A DNA stretch of 64,000 nucleotides from Stropharia rugosoannulata (Eukaryota; Basidiomycota; Agaricomycetes; Agaricales; Strophariaceae). The position numbers were made by a program, and so were the translations under genes. Within the stretch, counting starts at the first letter, position 1; each line of letters opens with the position of its first letter. Below the pieces are notes generated by a model. The model was not told where the DNA came from. It saw nothing but the letters and a program-made list of their open reading frames with translations, and searched no databases. Positions 26,253-41,188 of this stretch are shown piece by piece. The stretch covers positions 186,001 through 250,000 of the forward strand of contig JANCIK010000006.1 in the NCBI GenBank assembly GCA_028532985.1, given 5' to 3'.

Positions 26253-28597
26253 ATGAAGATTTTCTCCCTAATTGCCTTTGTCTGTAGTCTTGCGGAATTT
26301 GCCGCCGGCTTGGTGCTGGAAGACATATCACAGCTTGACATACTGACATACGATTATGTCATCGTTGGAGGTGTGAAATATTGACTCGCATTGTGATTTG
26401 TTGCTGATTGATCCTTAATTACTATTCAGCTGGAACTGCGGGATTGGCTCTCGCCAATCGCTTGACGGAAGACACCAATGCAACCGTACTCGTTCTTGAG
26501 GCAGGAATAAGGTAAAAGTCTAAAATCTAGTTACATATGTACCGCCTATTGACTGGATATTGATTCGAATTCTCATCTGCAGTGATGAAGGCGTTATACC
26601 AGTTATGGCCCCCTTCCTCGGTCCTTCGGTGACCCCCAGTAGGTTATACAACCGTTAACCATTAGATCGAGAACTTATATTTATTGGACATTAGATACGC
26701 CTTTTGACTGGAACTACACAGTCACCCCTCAGGCAGGACTTGATTCCAGGACATATCCATACCCAAGAGGAAGGCTACTTGGTGGTAGTTCAAGTGCCAG
26801 TGAGTATTTCCACAGATAATACTAATCGATGGAGAAGTTAACACATAAAATACAGACTACATGATTCATCAGTATGGTACAAATGACGATTGGAATAGGA
26901 TGGCAAATGTCAGCGGCGATGCTGGCTGGTCATGGAACAACATGAAGAGGTACATCAAAAGGGTGAATAGCACTAGTCAATGTCTAAGTTGGGCAGAATG
27001 AACTCAAAAATTGTTTTACAGCACGAGAAATTTGTACCGCCTATCGACGGACACAACACAACGGGGCAGTTCATCCCATCACTTCATTCATTTACTGGAG
27101 AGCTGCAAATTAGCTTGCCAGTGTTCAATCAATCGATTGACGCCCGTGTGATCGCCACCACAAATCAATTAGCCGAGTTTCCGTACAACGAAGACATCAG
27201 TGGCATCAATAACGACATGTTGGGCATCGGTTGGGCACAATCATCTATGACGGGCGGGGCTAGAGCCAGTGCTTCAACAAGTTATTTGAACAGCTCAAAT
27301 GAGCGTCCCAACCTTACCGTCATGCTCAATGCTCTGGTCGTGAAGCTGATTCCTACCCCGTCCTCCGACGGCTTAAAATCATTCCGTACAATTGAGTTTG
27401 TCAGTTCTCAAAACAGTTCTGGTATGATAATCTTTTCAACATGGGCTATGTATGCACATGGTAATGACATCTTGTAATAGCCACGCAATCCCTCCGAGTC
27501 CAGGCCTCTAAGGAGGTTATATTATCCGCGGGCGCTGTAGGGACACCTCTTATCCTACAACGATCTGGCATCGGCGCAGCAGACGACCTTGTGCCATTGA
27601 ATATCACGGTCCTAATAAACAGCCCACATGTCGGGCACAATCTACAGGACCACCCTCTACTGCCAAACATCTTTACAGTAGAGGGCCACGAGAGTCTCGA
27701 CGACGTCCTGCGCAACGCATCCGATGTAGGCGCCGCCCTCAGTCAGTGGCAGACAAACAGAACCGGCTTCATTTCAAATAACGTCGTAAACAACATTGGT
27801 TTTGCGCGGCTAAACAACACAGTACTCAAAGAGATTGGAGATCCCTCTGCTGGGCCTACCACACCTCATTTCGAGATGATTTTTGCCGTGAGTTCACTAC
27901 TTTCTGTACATTTTCTTTAAGTATCTAGACTGAAGCCGCAATAGAATTTCTGGCTCGATCCGGTGGTAACCTCGCCGTCATCCGGGAGCTTTTTGACGAT
28001 CCTTACAGCTTTGGTCACTCCAACATCCCGTACGGCTACTATTCTATACTTCTCATACGAACGTTAACTCAAGAAATTAACAGGTGGCTCAGTGAAAATC
28101 ACATCCCAAAACCCGTTCACGGCTCCAGTAATCGACCCAAACATGCTTGCCACGCAATTTGACATCACGACTATGCGCGAAAGCGTTAAAGCCATCAAGC
28201 GCCTGGCGGCCGCACCTGCATGGCTCGATTATGTCACGGGCGCATTCGGGACGCTTGCCGGAACATCAGACGAAGAGGTGGACGCACACGTGCGGGCGCA
28301 GACTTCCACAGTGTTCCATCCTTCGTCGAGCGCTTCAATGACGAAGGCGGACAACACGCCCGCGGAAGGCGTTGTCAATCCTGACTTGACGGTCAAAGGC
28401 GCCAGCGGACTGCGGATAGTTGATTTGTCTGTTTTCGTAAGTCTCTCTCTCTACAAATGCAGTTCGCATGGGAACTAGTCGGGTGGTTAAACTTATCGCC
28501 ATCTGTTGTGTAGCCGTTTATACCCAGTTGTCATCCACAAGGACCGGTTTACATGCTGGCAGAGAGGGCAGCTGATCTGATAAAAGGTATTGCCTGA
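26253..28597 (+). CDS. Aryl-alcohol-oxidase-like GMC oxidoreductase 1, 598 aa
   Basis: Ten exons: 26253-26370, 26430-26511, 26583-26638, 26695-26799, 26856-26962, 27022-27421, 27481-27887, 27945-28029, 28084-28436, 28514-28597. A signal peptide (MKIFSLIAFVCSLAEFAAG) predicts secretion. The FAD fold starts at VGAGTAG (about 38-44), followed by LVLEAG and PRGRLLGGSSS. The flavoprotein-oxidase active-site pair is present: His532 in VFHPSSSASM and His578 in SCHPQGPVY. Length and motifs fit secreted aryl-alcohol oxidases/dehydrogenases, which oxidise benzylic alcohols and can supply H2O2 to lignin peroxidases; the actual substrate and electron acceptor cannot be read from sequence. Many Asn-X-Ser/Thr sites suggest glycosylation. 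It lies next to a Zn2Cys6 regulator. Confidence 0.92.
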
Positions 28598-30255
28598 GGG
28601 GGACATATTTGATGACGAATAATTGTATTGTAGTAACTGCACATGTAGACGCTTCCCGTTACAATGGTGACACAAGTACTAATATGTAAATAGATGTATG
28701 ACCTTGTATGACTGAAATCAAAAGTACACAATACATATACTACCTGGACCTGCACGACCTTCCCAAGACCCGTCTCCAAGAGGAATAATCAGGGAATAAT
28801 ACTCATGACTGGTAGCTCTACGTTGGTTCTACGTGGAAACCCGAGTATAAAGGCATGTTGCGGACTTGCGACAACCTCGTGTTGGCAGAATTCCCTGAAC
28901 AGTCACCTTTCGGAAGAGGCATTTCAGTAGGTATGTCTGTTTGATGAATTATGGACAAGTATAGATCAAGTATGGACGGCCCGACAAAGCGATGGCAGAC
29001 CCCCATCAGGATGTCTTATCTGATAATTTTATCGGTAGCGAAATCTACAGCCAATGGGGTACCAATACGCCATCTGATGCAGAGGCACTATTGGTCAACA
29101 CAGTATGCAAATGAGATCAGTGAGCCTGCCCCTGCCTGCCCCTTTGCTTCAGCTTCGCACGAGAATCGAGAGAAATGGAAGACTCGCATAGCCTGATGTA
29201 CTAATGGAGAGTAGGCTTGGTGAATTCTGAATCAATGGCTGTGAGGTGACGGCTTTGCTACTGCCTCTGGCTGAGGCTGCTGCGGAGAAGAGCAGACTGG
29301 CAACTACGCTGTACCCATGTCGACATGTCATGAAGGAGTTACCATCGGTTATTCTGCTATGCTTGTACACAGGTTACAATAGTCTACAATTGGGGACGTT
29401 TCAGTCTAGTTTCAGTTGATTTCTACAGGTTCTTTCGGTTGGTATTTCTGTCATGGATATTACGCTTTGTCTCGAACATCAGTTCGATAGGTTATTCCAA
29501 TACTAAGGATCACGAGAGCCTTTTCTAGACGTCTTTGTTTCTATGGCGTCTGTGTCTCCGCAGCAGTAGAGGTGATAAGAGTATAATGGAGGTGCAGGGC
29601 TTAGACAAATAGGAGACCGGAAATGAGAAGATGCCGGGTAATGGCAACGCCATTCGAGAAGCTCTGCACTGTGCTTGCTCCAGGCAAGAGATGAGTACCT
29701 ACTTGGGCGAGACTCCACTGTTCAAAGTAAATTAATTGTGTATCGACTTGAGGGTGTTAGGTGTATGTAAGGTTGATGTAAGGCCTGGTAAATTTAGAAA
29801 TACGGCTCCGGCGGCGGCACCAATGTAGCGTGGCGGGTCCCACGTGCCTGTGGCGATCGCCGATTAGGATTGTAAATTATCTCGGCAAACTCCTCAACGT
29901 TCAACTCCTGTTCCCATTCTTGGCAGTTCTCAGCAAAATATGTCGGAATTCTGCAAGGGCCTTCCTGGGCATTCCTATCGACCCGCCATTTCTTAAAAAT
30001 AAGTACGGGCACTGAAGTAGATGAGAGCAGTGCAGAGAACTTCTAATTGGGACGGGGCGTCACTCTGCACTGGTTCGGGCGATATGTGGAGATGACATGG
30101 GAATGTGTATTTGCGCGTCAGCCCAGTTTGTTCAAATATTTTCCCATCACCTCGCGTTCGGCGAACGGAAGTAACTGGTGGTGCGAAATAAGAAGCTGCT
30201 CCGACCTTTGCTCGCCCTTGGTCCCTCTCGCTCAGCATCCCCGTCCGGTTCCTCC
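28598..30255. other. Intergenic; one coding-like minus-strand frame
   Basis: Between GMC gene 1 and the transcription factor. A frame at 29794-30012 (minus) has a balanced, acidic composition (for example FAENCQEWEQEL) and could be the last exon of an unrecognised gene, but I found no consistent upstream exons. The remainder shows nothing. Confidence 0.4.
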
Positions 30256-33200
30256 ATGCCCGCAGAACCGACGAAAGCAAAACTCAAACGCCGTTCAAGC
30301 AGGAAGGACTTGGAAGAATACAGATATGACGGCACTCACGGCCGAGAGCTTGAGCTGAAAAGAAACAGAGGTACGCATCCCACCGCCCGCTCCGAGTGGC
30401 GTTCGCTCAATGTTCCCTTCGTTCATACACAACTTCAGGCGAGGTGCGTCTAACTTCGGCTCTTGTACTTACGGCGTCTCATTCAAAGTTTGACATGCTT
30501 CTCAGGTTAGCTGTGCCGAGTGTCGAAGGTATGCGATCATCGCATCTTTTTCTACAAGCGCTCATTCAACGGAAGGTTAAAGATAAAGTGCGACAAGCAG
30601 ATTCCTTGCCAATCCTGCCAGGTGCGTAATCGCCTACCTACTTGACCTATATCCTCATTGGTTATATTCAGAGGAGAGGATGTGCGGCGCTTTGCCCGAA
30701 CGGTGAGCATATATGTAGCATTTTTCTCCGTGACTGCCCGCTCACTCCCTACAGGCAGTTTGGCTACTGGCCAAGGAACTCGGTAAGTACACACTCTGTC
30801 ACCTTGAACTATCTATATTCATAGAATTTTAGCTTTGTTCTTGCCGCTACAGAGCATCTACATCGTCGGATAGCCGGCCTCAGTGGACGTATACGACAGC
30901 TAGAAGACGCCCTTGCCTCCCTGCACGCGAAACACTCCAGCGAACCACATCCGCTGCTGCACGAAGACTTGGTTCACGCGGATGACCGCGATGGCGAGGC
31001 GGAGGGGGTCGGCGAGGAAGGGGTAGCCACGCAGGCCCCTGCTACAGAGGTTCTCGATGCATTTGGGACATTGTCGATCTCTGAGCATGGTATATCAAGG
31101 TTTTTTGGGCCAACGGGCGGCTCTGAGGTGCGTCATACTTATACCCTTTTCAATGAATACGCCAGACGTTGACGTTTCCACGCGGCTAACTTTTCTCAGA
31201 GCCTATTACTGGTACGTCGACTAACATGTCTCTCAGGAAACTCCTTTAATACTTTTTCTCTCATAGGCCAACCTCGATTCTAACCATGCTTCTCCAGAAG
31301 GTGTCCGCACGCCAGATTCAATGCAGGGCTCGAAGAGCCCGCTGAACACCGGAGATCTCTCCCTCTTTTCGCAATCTTTTCCTTTCACACCGATGGGTCA
31401 GCCTGCCGATGTCCAAGAACTTATCGAAACCCACCTCCCACCCTACGAGCGCACGATTGCATTATGCGAAACCTACTTTGCCCAGGTCTCCTGGCTTTTC
31501 CGCGGAGTCACCCGTGTGCAACTAATCGATGATATGATTCCAGTTATATATAAGCGACAGACAGCCCCGCCGGGTGAAGACTATAGCGGACCTCACGATC
31601 TCGCGTTACTCTTTGTGATCCTCGCTGTAGGAGCGCTCGTTGGAGATGAACCCTCAAATGCCCTTGGGGAGCATTACCACCAGGTGTCGCGAGCCGCCAT
31701 TGCACTACAACCAGTCCTCGAGAAACCGTCGATCGTCACTATTCAAACGCTTCATCTAATGAGTATATATAACGCAATGAGTGGAAGCGACCTCAAGAGC
31801 GAAACAAGTATGGAGATGACTTGGTCTCTTATCACCCTCGCTTCACATCTGTCTCAAACCGTAAGTGTCCTTCCGTTAAGACCTTTCTCGCACTCACAAC
31901 TTTGGTATTACAGATTGGCCTTCGTAAGCTCTAGTATCTTCAACGCCTCAATTTTTGATCTCATGCCAATTTTAGATCGTGATAGCGTTCGCTGGGGGTT
32001 ATCGCCAAAGATGGTTCAGAGACGAAGGATACTGTTCTGGGATCTTTTCGTCGCGGATGTTTGGCAGGTATGAAACGCTTACTACAATTTTCTACTTCCT
32101 TTTATCTGACGATACTGATACAGAGCCTGAATACTGGACGACCGCCCTCATTCTCATTGGCATATATCGACTGTAGTTATCCGCAATACGGCTCAGATGA
32201 AGGTGGTTTTGGCACAGCGTGTCAGTGGAATTTAATCATCTGACTTATGCCTATTCTCATCCCCTCTCAGTCGAAATTTGGCAGTGTCGCTTTGCTGCAG
32301 AATGTGTGGCCGATGTTACTGCTAGGACTCTCACCGCAGAGGCACCATCGTATGCGACAATAATGGACTTGGATCGGAAAGTTCGAGAGTTCCCCCTCCC
32401 GGAAGGCATGTCTACTGCTTCCACCGATGACATGGCTGCATCGTTTCAACGCTGCGTACTGGAACATATCCGAGAGACAGGTGAGCCCTTCTTTTGCTTT
32501 TCTCTCCAGTATTTCTGATACATTCCTCTTTTAGTTCTAATGTATATTCATCGAAGCTTCTTTGCGCAAGCAATCATAGAACACCCAGTGAATCCATTGA
32601 AAAGCATCTATGCTCCCTCGTTTTTGGCGGCATACCGCGCGTCGTCGACTATTTTGAAGTCCATTAAAGAACAGTTCAACATATGGCCTAATTCATGTTC
32701 GCGTTTCTGGACCATGTGGACTTTCGCGTTTTCAGCTGCGGTGAGGCAGCCAAGTTTTTTCTACTCCCAAACGTTGTATTCTAATGTAGCATTATCAGGT
32801 TGTTTTCGGCACTGTGGTAACACGAGGACCACGCTCCCCATTGGCCCAATCGGCGATGACGGAACTGGAGCAAGCTTGCATTCTGTTCTCTAAAGCGTCT
32901 GCATACAGTATCCGAGCGATGAAGGCTCTCGTGCGTCATACTTTTCGTATTTAATTCATTACCCTCCCCTCTAATTCCGCCCTACTCGGTGTTTAGCCAA
33001 TACTCACTAAGCTCAGCGAAAAGGCTCGGTATGCCCTTGCAGCTGCCCAAAAGGAGCCTGCCACCCCGGAAGAAGCGGGACTACTCTGGAACATCAAGCA
33101 AGACGACGACGAGCTATCTATCTTTGCTGGTCACACTCGTTTCGTTTCTGCGAAGCGTGGACCGGATTCCTCGACTGCGACTGCGACTGTGCAGCCAATG

Positions 33201-34115
33201 AATTTTGAACCCAGTCCACCTCTATATCCCGTAGCGCAAGCAGATATGCGCTCTGAGTCTATGGAACAGCAGACAAATGTTTCAGGGCCTTCCGACCACC
33301 ACCAACAGCAATCCATGGCACGCATGCAAACGTTAGTCCCTTCGTCAACTTATTCTCACCAAGCACCCAGCATGTCCCTCTCTAATTCGACCTCATCATC
33401 ATCCAGCGGGGTTACAGGAAATTGGGTCGCCCCTATTTCTATATCTACGCGAGATCACTACATGTCGTCGGCCGAACCCATGCATTACCAATATGCTTCG
33501 TCAGAACGCACGCACCAGCAAGTATCCCCAGTCGAGGTGCCGTCCTCGTCCGCCGGGTACGGCTGGGGCAGCGCGTCTCGCCACCACCAGACGCAGATAC
33601 AGCAGGACCTCCCCAGTCGGCCGATAACCCCAAACGGCTCGGTCCATATGCTCCCGGTGCCGCAATACCAGCAGCAACAAGCACCGCCGCCGCATACGCC
33701 TACGGCGGCCTCTGGACGAATGCATGAGCATGGTCCACTGTTGCACCAGCAACAGTATCATATTCATCCAGCCCACGTCGCTGCAGTGGACCTGCAGTCA
33801 CCACCGCACCCTCATGCACACTATGCCGCTCAGTATCAGCCGCCCGACGCGCAAAGCGACGAGGCACTGAGACAGCCTCGTATATCCCGGCGGGCGTCGC
33901 AGGTGCCGCAAATGACGGGGTACAGTATGTACGACTCCGCGACATATGGTGAGCACGCGCGTGGTCATCCAGTGCATCAGCATCACCAAGGGGGCGCGCC
34001 ACCTAATATGGACCTAGCAGATTTGGGACTTGCCTCACGCGATTCAAGGCTGGATGAGAGGTGGGGATCCTTCATGGCCGATTCGGGTCTATTAGAAGAG
34101 TTCAGACGGGGTTGA
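30256..34115 (+). CDS. Zn2Cys6 transcription factor with fungal regulatory domain, about 1004 aa
   Basis: Sixteen exons: 30256-30370, 30439-30443, 30506-30528, 30576-30621, 30672-30702, 30755-30782, 30833-31127, 31200-31211, 31267-31860, 31914-31923, 31976-32067, 32124-32220, 32271-32480, 32535-32740, 32799-32930, 32997-34115. The binuclear zinc cluster spans Cys43-Cys71 (C-x2-C-x6-C-x5-C-x2-C-x8-C, with CAECRRLKIKC). A short coiled coil follows (about 85-110). The fungal transcription-factor middle region occupies about 230-600 (HLPPYERTIALCETYF, GRPPSFSLAYIDCSYP). The C-terminal 300 residues are Gln/His/Pro/Ser-rich, a likely activation region. Exons 2, 8 and 10 are only 5, 12 and 10 nt. 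The start MPAEPTKAK was chosen as the first in-frame ATG; the open frame upstream begins with GTG. Lying between two GMC oxidoreductases, it might regulate them, which is inference. Confidence 0.9.
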
Positions 34116-34524
34116 TCCAAAGCAATTGGCCAGCACAGAACGCAAGATCAAAGTATTTGAAAGATATGTAGTTACTTATGTTATTCGGGTTCTTTTTACT
34201 TTTTTACTACCGTTAAGAAGGCTACTAATAATTTCTTTCGGCATTTATTTCAACACTGTCATACTCCTTCGTTCCTCGTTTGTGTATGTATGTACATCTC
34301 ACCTGTGGTTCTAGATATAAGTAGGATCACATAAACCCATATCTGTGTGTTCCCCCCAGCAATAAAACTAGTCGCCAATTAAATTTTGCGAAGAACTACA
34401 CATTGTGATGATAGGTATTAATTGTAAAATAAATATAAGGTCCAGGTTTACTCTGGATAAAGAATAAAAATGCAATAACTATACTATGCCATATGGTCGA
34501 GTGAAAATGTTTAAATGTTGGCGT
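34116..34524. other. Convergent 3' ends
   Basis: The transcription factor (plus) and GMC gene 2 (minus) end toward each other here. AT-rich, with AATAAA-like words at 34362-34367 and 34462-34467 that may serve in polyadenylation. Confidence 0.5.
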
Positions 34525-36875
<2,351 letters not shown>

Positions 36876-37917
36876 CCTTATACAAGAGCGAGCTTTTTCT
36901 GCGAGGCCCTGTTGGTAACAAGCTCTTTTATACGACAGCCCGACTCCCTATAAAAATAGGTATATCATTGCTATCTTGAGTGATCTACCGTTTCAAATGC
37001 AATGATGACTGAACAAGGCGGTCCCTCGAGAATTGATTGAGCTCCAAGTGATACGGGAGCACCGGGAGTCGTCGGCGCTTACATCTATAGTCTTCAGCGT
37101 CGGCAATCGGACTGTGCTTAGGTCACAGTAACACCGGATTTATGATGGCCTTATGTCGGATTTACATAACGCATTTAACATTACACCTCGAACAACGGGA
37201 ACTTCACTCATCCGAATTGATGATGGGTGACCGTTTATAAGGTAATGTGCATGAACGATGTTTAATTCTGGAGTGCAATCCAGCACTCTTTGACATACGT
37301 CAGTCAATACTGACAATGCATTTATCCACTGCCAATGGCAACCTTTATGTATGGCTGGCTGCACTGAGCATTGGTCGTTCTAACCCAGCAAAGGTCAGCA
37401 ACCTGTACAAGCGTCTGAATCTACGGCGAGGACGGAATCGCAATGCGCATGTCTAGATAAATCCGCAAGTCCGTAACTCTGGGTCGGAGGTGGCATTCAA
37501 TAGTAGTAGAATGCTACTGCGATCAGTCCGTGCAACCATTCCTTTGATCTAGTCAGCGGATTAAGCAGTTTACCAGGGGCGAGCGCTGATCGAAGGCTGT
37601 TCCAGTGCTTTCGACAGGGATGCGGCTATAAATAGATTGATGTTCTAAATTTAGAAAGTTCTTACTTTGCATGATAGTTGGTAGCGAACGAGCTATAGCT
37701 GCTTTGCAAGAGGGTATTTCGACCGGAGCAACGATTCAACGCATGCTGGATCAATTTACACAGTAAAAAAATGTGTATAATAGAAGTTGAGTTACAGATA
37801 CAATAAATATGCTGCAATTTATATAGTACAAAATGGAGCATGTTCAAACATGCAGATAATACATCGGTCATCACGGAGAAGAAAAAGAGAGCAAACGGGC
37901 GCGATATCTATCGTAGC
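36876..37917. other. Intergenic with promoter of GMC gene 2
   Basis: Holds the GMC gene 2 promoter at the left and the 3' flank of metacaspase 1 at the right. No other gene seen. Confidence 0.55.
36925..36932 (-). promoter_or_regulatory. TATA box of GMC oxidoreductase 2
   Basis: TATAAAAG on the minus strand, 49 bp before the ATG at 36875. Confidence 0.6.
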
Positions 37918-40137
37918 TCAGAATACAAAAGGATGATCCGCTTCCTGTTCGAACATATCAACTGTTTGCCTTTCTAGGAAATAATTATATGGAGAAACAT
38001 ACAATTTCGTGAGAGACACCCAGTTGAGGTTTCTGCCTATGACTTAAAGCGATTCTCTCCCTATTGAGACTTATATCACTAATCAGCCAGGAATAGTCAA
38101 CAACGGTGACAGACCATATGTCATCATATAACTGTTGATACGTCTGCGATTTGTTGTTTTCTGGACAAAATCGATTATAAGCATAATCGGTGAGTGGCTA
38201 CACGGTGGTGACCCACTCAAACTATCAATGAACGCCTGAAAGAGCCGTTAACCACTGAGAAAACCTAAACAATAGTTTGATGATAAACGCTTACATCAGT
38301 CATAAGACCAGATATTGTGCCAGACTTTATCCGAATCTCCTCGCTCTCCTGCACATCGGCGCAACCTGACCAAGAGACCTACAACACAAGGTTAATTGTA
38401 GGAGTTGATACCTAAGAAATAGAATTTGGCGCTTACCACGCTACCGTTTGAGGGCGAGTACTTTTTTGTACAAAGCGTCAACGTATCCCGTTTTCCCTCA
38501 CATAGATACTACATGCACCACTGCGTAAGCAATTACCTGGAAACATACAAGAGCATACAATCGTACATTGAATGGCAAGTCTATTACATCTATCAGTAAC
38601 AGACCAATTCGTTTATTATCAGGCTTACTCACCCAGAGCGGTGCCGGAGTGGCAAGCCTTCGAACGCTATGAATACACCATTGGTAATCAGAGTAAGAGG
38701 CTACTTACATCGATCACGGCCTAACAGACTATTGAGGTTCTCTGATTTTTTATTTATTAGGAAATTTCCACTCACAGTGAGACGGCTTCTTTTGGGTAAA
38801 GGTTTCACCTGGTCTCACGTAAAAAAGTGGGCGATAAAGGATTGAAAGCATCCGGTACTTACGAGGATTTCAGACAAAAGCTGGTGTACCATATCATCAG
38901 CATGTGTACCGCATCATGCAGTTGAGCGTGACTCACATCGTCCAGTATACAGCCCCCTGGTTTATCCTCAGAGTAGTCAATCGGGACTATGGCTTGTGTG
39001 AACATATGAACGGATGTCAACCTCTCAGCGAATCTCCAAGTCAAATAAAATTATCACCTTCATCTTGACCATCAGTCTCGTCGCCGCTAACGTCGGTGAC
39101 TTGTATCCCATGACCGGCGTCTTAGGATCAGTCGAATAATATCCGTCAGTGATTGTATACTCGACATGCCTTTCCAACATACAATGTAAGAAAAAATAGT
39201 CCCCCGGTCGTGCATCGTGAACCAGATCTCGCATGGCGTTCAGAATATTCTGTCTCGTAGGAGCACGGTCTTTCCCGTCATCCGTAAGAGTCACGATATC
39301 CTTGAGTTTGTATTCACCGTATTCTGTGCTTGGATCAGCTACTGTAGGATCTGTTGTACCCCAAGACGCTTCTCACCGACCAAGAAATCACGCATACGAT
39401 GGGCATCGCTTACACATCCTTCCAAATGACCCCGTGTATTTTTGGCGTAGTTAATACCAATCTATTCAGACGTTAGATATGTGAAAAAATAAAGAGTGTG
39501 ATACTTCTCACGCAAAGGGCCTTTCGACGTCCATGAGAGGAAATGCTGGGTTGCGAGTATCGAAACTTAGATGAAGGGGCAGGTAGGTTAGTTTGGTTGT
39601 AGACAGTAACATGGACAGAGGCTGTTTTGTTGTGCTCGTGCTGATGCATCTTTCTGAAATTCCCTGGGATGTCCATTTTTGGGGCCGTCTGAATCATACC
39701 ACGTTGATGGATAATCTCCACCTCTGCGACTTGGATTTCAAGAGAGCGGGTGTGACTTGAAATGGCCGAGGGCGCATCCTCATATGATGATCTACATAAA
39801 TAGGATCGTCAGTGCGTGTAATATGGGTAGAGAGTATACATGACGCCTACACGCAAGGTTTGTCTGACGCTGGCGATGCAAACGGAAATCCTTCCGCGCT
39901 ACTATCCGTAGTGGGCGTTCGTAAGTAGTCGCTCTGGTCGTCATCACCACCGCTGGAAGGAAGGGGAGAGTTGGTGACAATTATCAGTACTCCCCAACGA
40001 ATGATAGGGTGATTCAACATTTACCTATCGACGACGAGAGGTGGTAGACCATCCACAGAGGAGTATGTTTCGATAGCACTGAACTGGTCAGACATCGTTT
40101 CTTCGACTAGGAATGTCGCTTGGGTCTGGCTATTCAT
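37918..40137 (-). CDS. Metacaspase 1 (non-proline-rich prodomain), about 428 aa
   Basis: Eighteen exons: 40137-40025, 39952-39851, 39791-39512, 39461-39377, 39323-39183, 39120-39058, 38992-38937, 38880-38863, 38808-38776, 38720-38709, 38657-38633, 38589-38537, 38508-38437, 38378-38295, 38235-38217, 38160-38115, 38060-38003, 37944-37918. The p20-like core starts at GRRKALC/IGINYA; GHLEGCVSDA, IVTLTDD and VTDVSGDETDGQDE follow. The catalytic dyad is His244 (HYAGHG) and Cys303 (DACHSGT). Metacaspases are Ca2+-dependent cysteine proteases cutting after Arg/Lys, tied to stress and cell death in fungi. The 165-residue N-terminal part lacks the usual Pro/Gln/Tyr-rich prodomain. The last exon was placed by analogy with metacaspase 2 and is less sure. 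First gene of a minus-strand run with GLTP and NACHT genes. Confidence 0.85.
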
Positions 40138-41188
40138 TGTAGGGAGAGGGTGGAAGAGGTTCCCAGACACTCTAACAGGACGAGGCAATTAAAAAGAGTC
40201 TGACAAGCCAAATATATCACGTCCGCACAGGCGCAAATGAATTTATGTATATGAGAGTCGTTTTGGTGAAAGCGGACAGTCATGTGTCCAATGGTGTGCA
40301 GCTCTCAGGAAAAACATCCCTTCCGATGGTTCTTGAATTGAATTTCGAACGCCATGAAGTGTTTGAATCACCTATCATAAAAACGATAAGCGCCCAAAAC
40401 ACGTTGGATTGGAGTATCACTCGCCTAACACGCTATTAGCCAAAGAACGGGCGCCGAATCTTCAGCACCAGAGGCATTCATGAGGACATCAACGCTATTT
40501 TCATATGAGAAAGTGCTGTTATTTTCAGCGTGAGACGAGTTCTTCGAAGCAATAACGACAGAATCGCCGTCCCGGAGAGCCCCTCACACCGACAGTCCCG
40601 TGTAATCAGCATGTCGGCCTATGTCTTCTCGAATCTCACACCCCGTAAATCACAACGATGTTCCTCCGAAGGATAAATTGAACTGCGGGGATACAACGTT
40701 TCGTTGTTAGATTTGATTGGCGAAACATATAAACTTATCAGGGATTGTCACATCTATGTTTTAGGTAGGCGCCGAGAAGGTGATGAAATCCTCAAGATTT
40801 TCATTGATGCCACTGTTTTCAATTGCAATTAATCAATAGAAGAAGAGTAAAACCCAACTTCTTTTTGCACGGAGCTTGATAGAGCGGAGGATGAGAATAG
40901 TCTGCTTCCTTAATCTGTCGGACGTGCTGCTGATAACGAGGGGTACACGCGCTCGATGAATGCTCAAAATATCTGAGGCTGATGAGCGGAAAACACAAGG
41001 GGAATACAGGGTCCGTGTCACGACAGGAAAGAAGGTGACGGGCGTCCCGCGCGTCAATTAAAATTATTTGATGAAACAGTGATCTAGGTTGGGCATTGAA
41101 GTTAGTAAACAAGAATCATCACATACTAGGACATGATGTACCAAGTCCCAGTACCCAGCATGCAAGCGGAATGGCGCACAACTTCTGC
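40138..41188. other. Intergenic, nothing recognised
   Basis: Promoter region of metacaspase 1 and 3' flank of the GLTP gene. Short open frames lack domain resemblance. Confidence 0.5.

Noticed and set aside
30178..30255. Upstream extension of the transcription factor starting VRNKK
   Set aside because: That frame opens with GTG, not ATG; the first in-frame ATG at 30256 gives a natural basic N-terminus.
38880..38940. Suspected damaged acceptor in metacaspase 1 (an Asp-Asp-Met-Val reading before the exon)
   Set aside because: Using the normal ACCAG acceptor gives exactly the spacing seen in metacaspase 2 between DD and KPLP, so no anomaly is needed.
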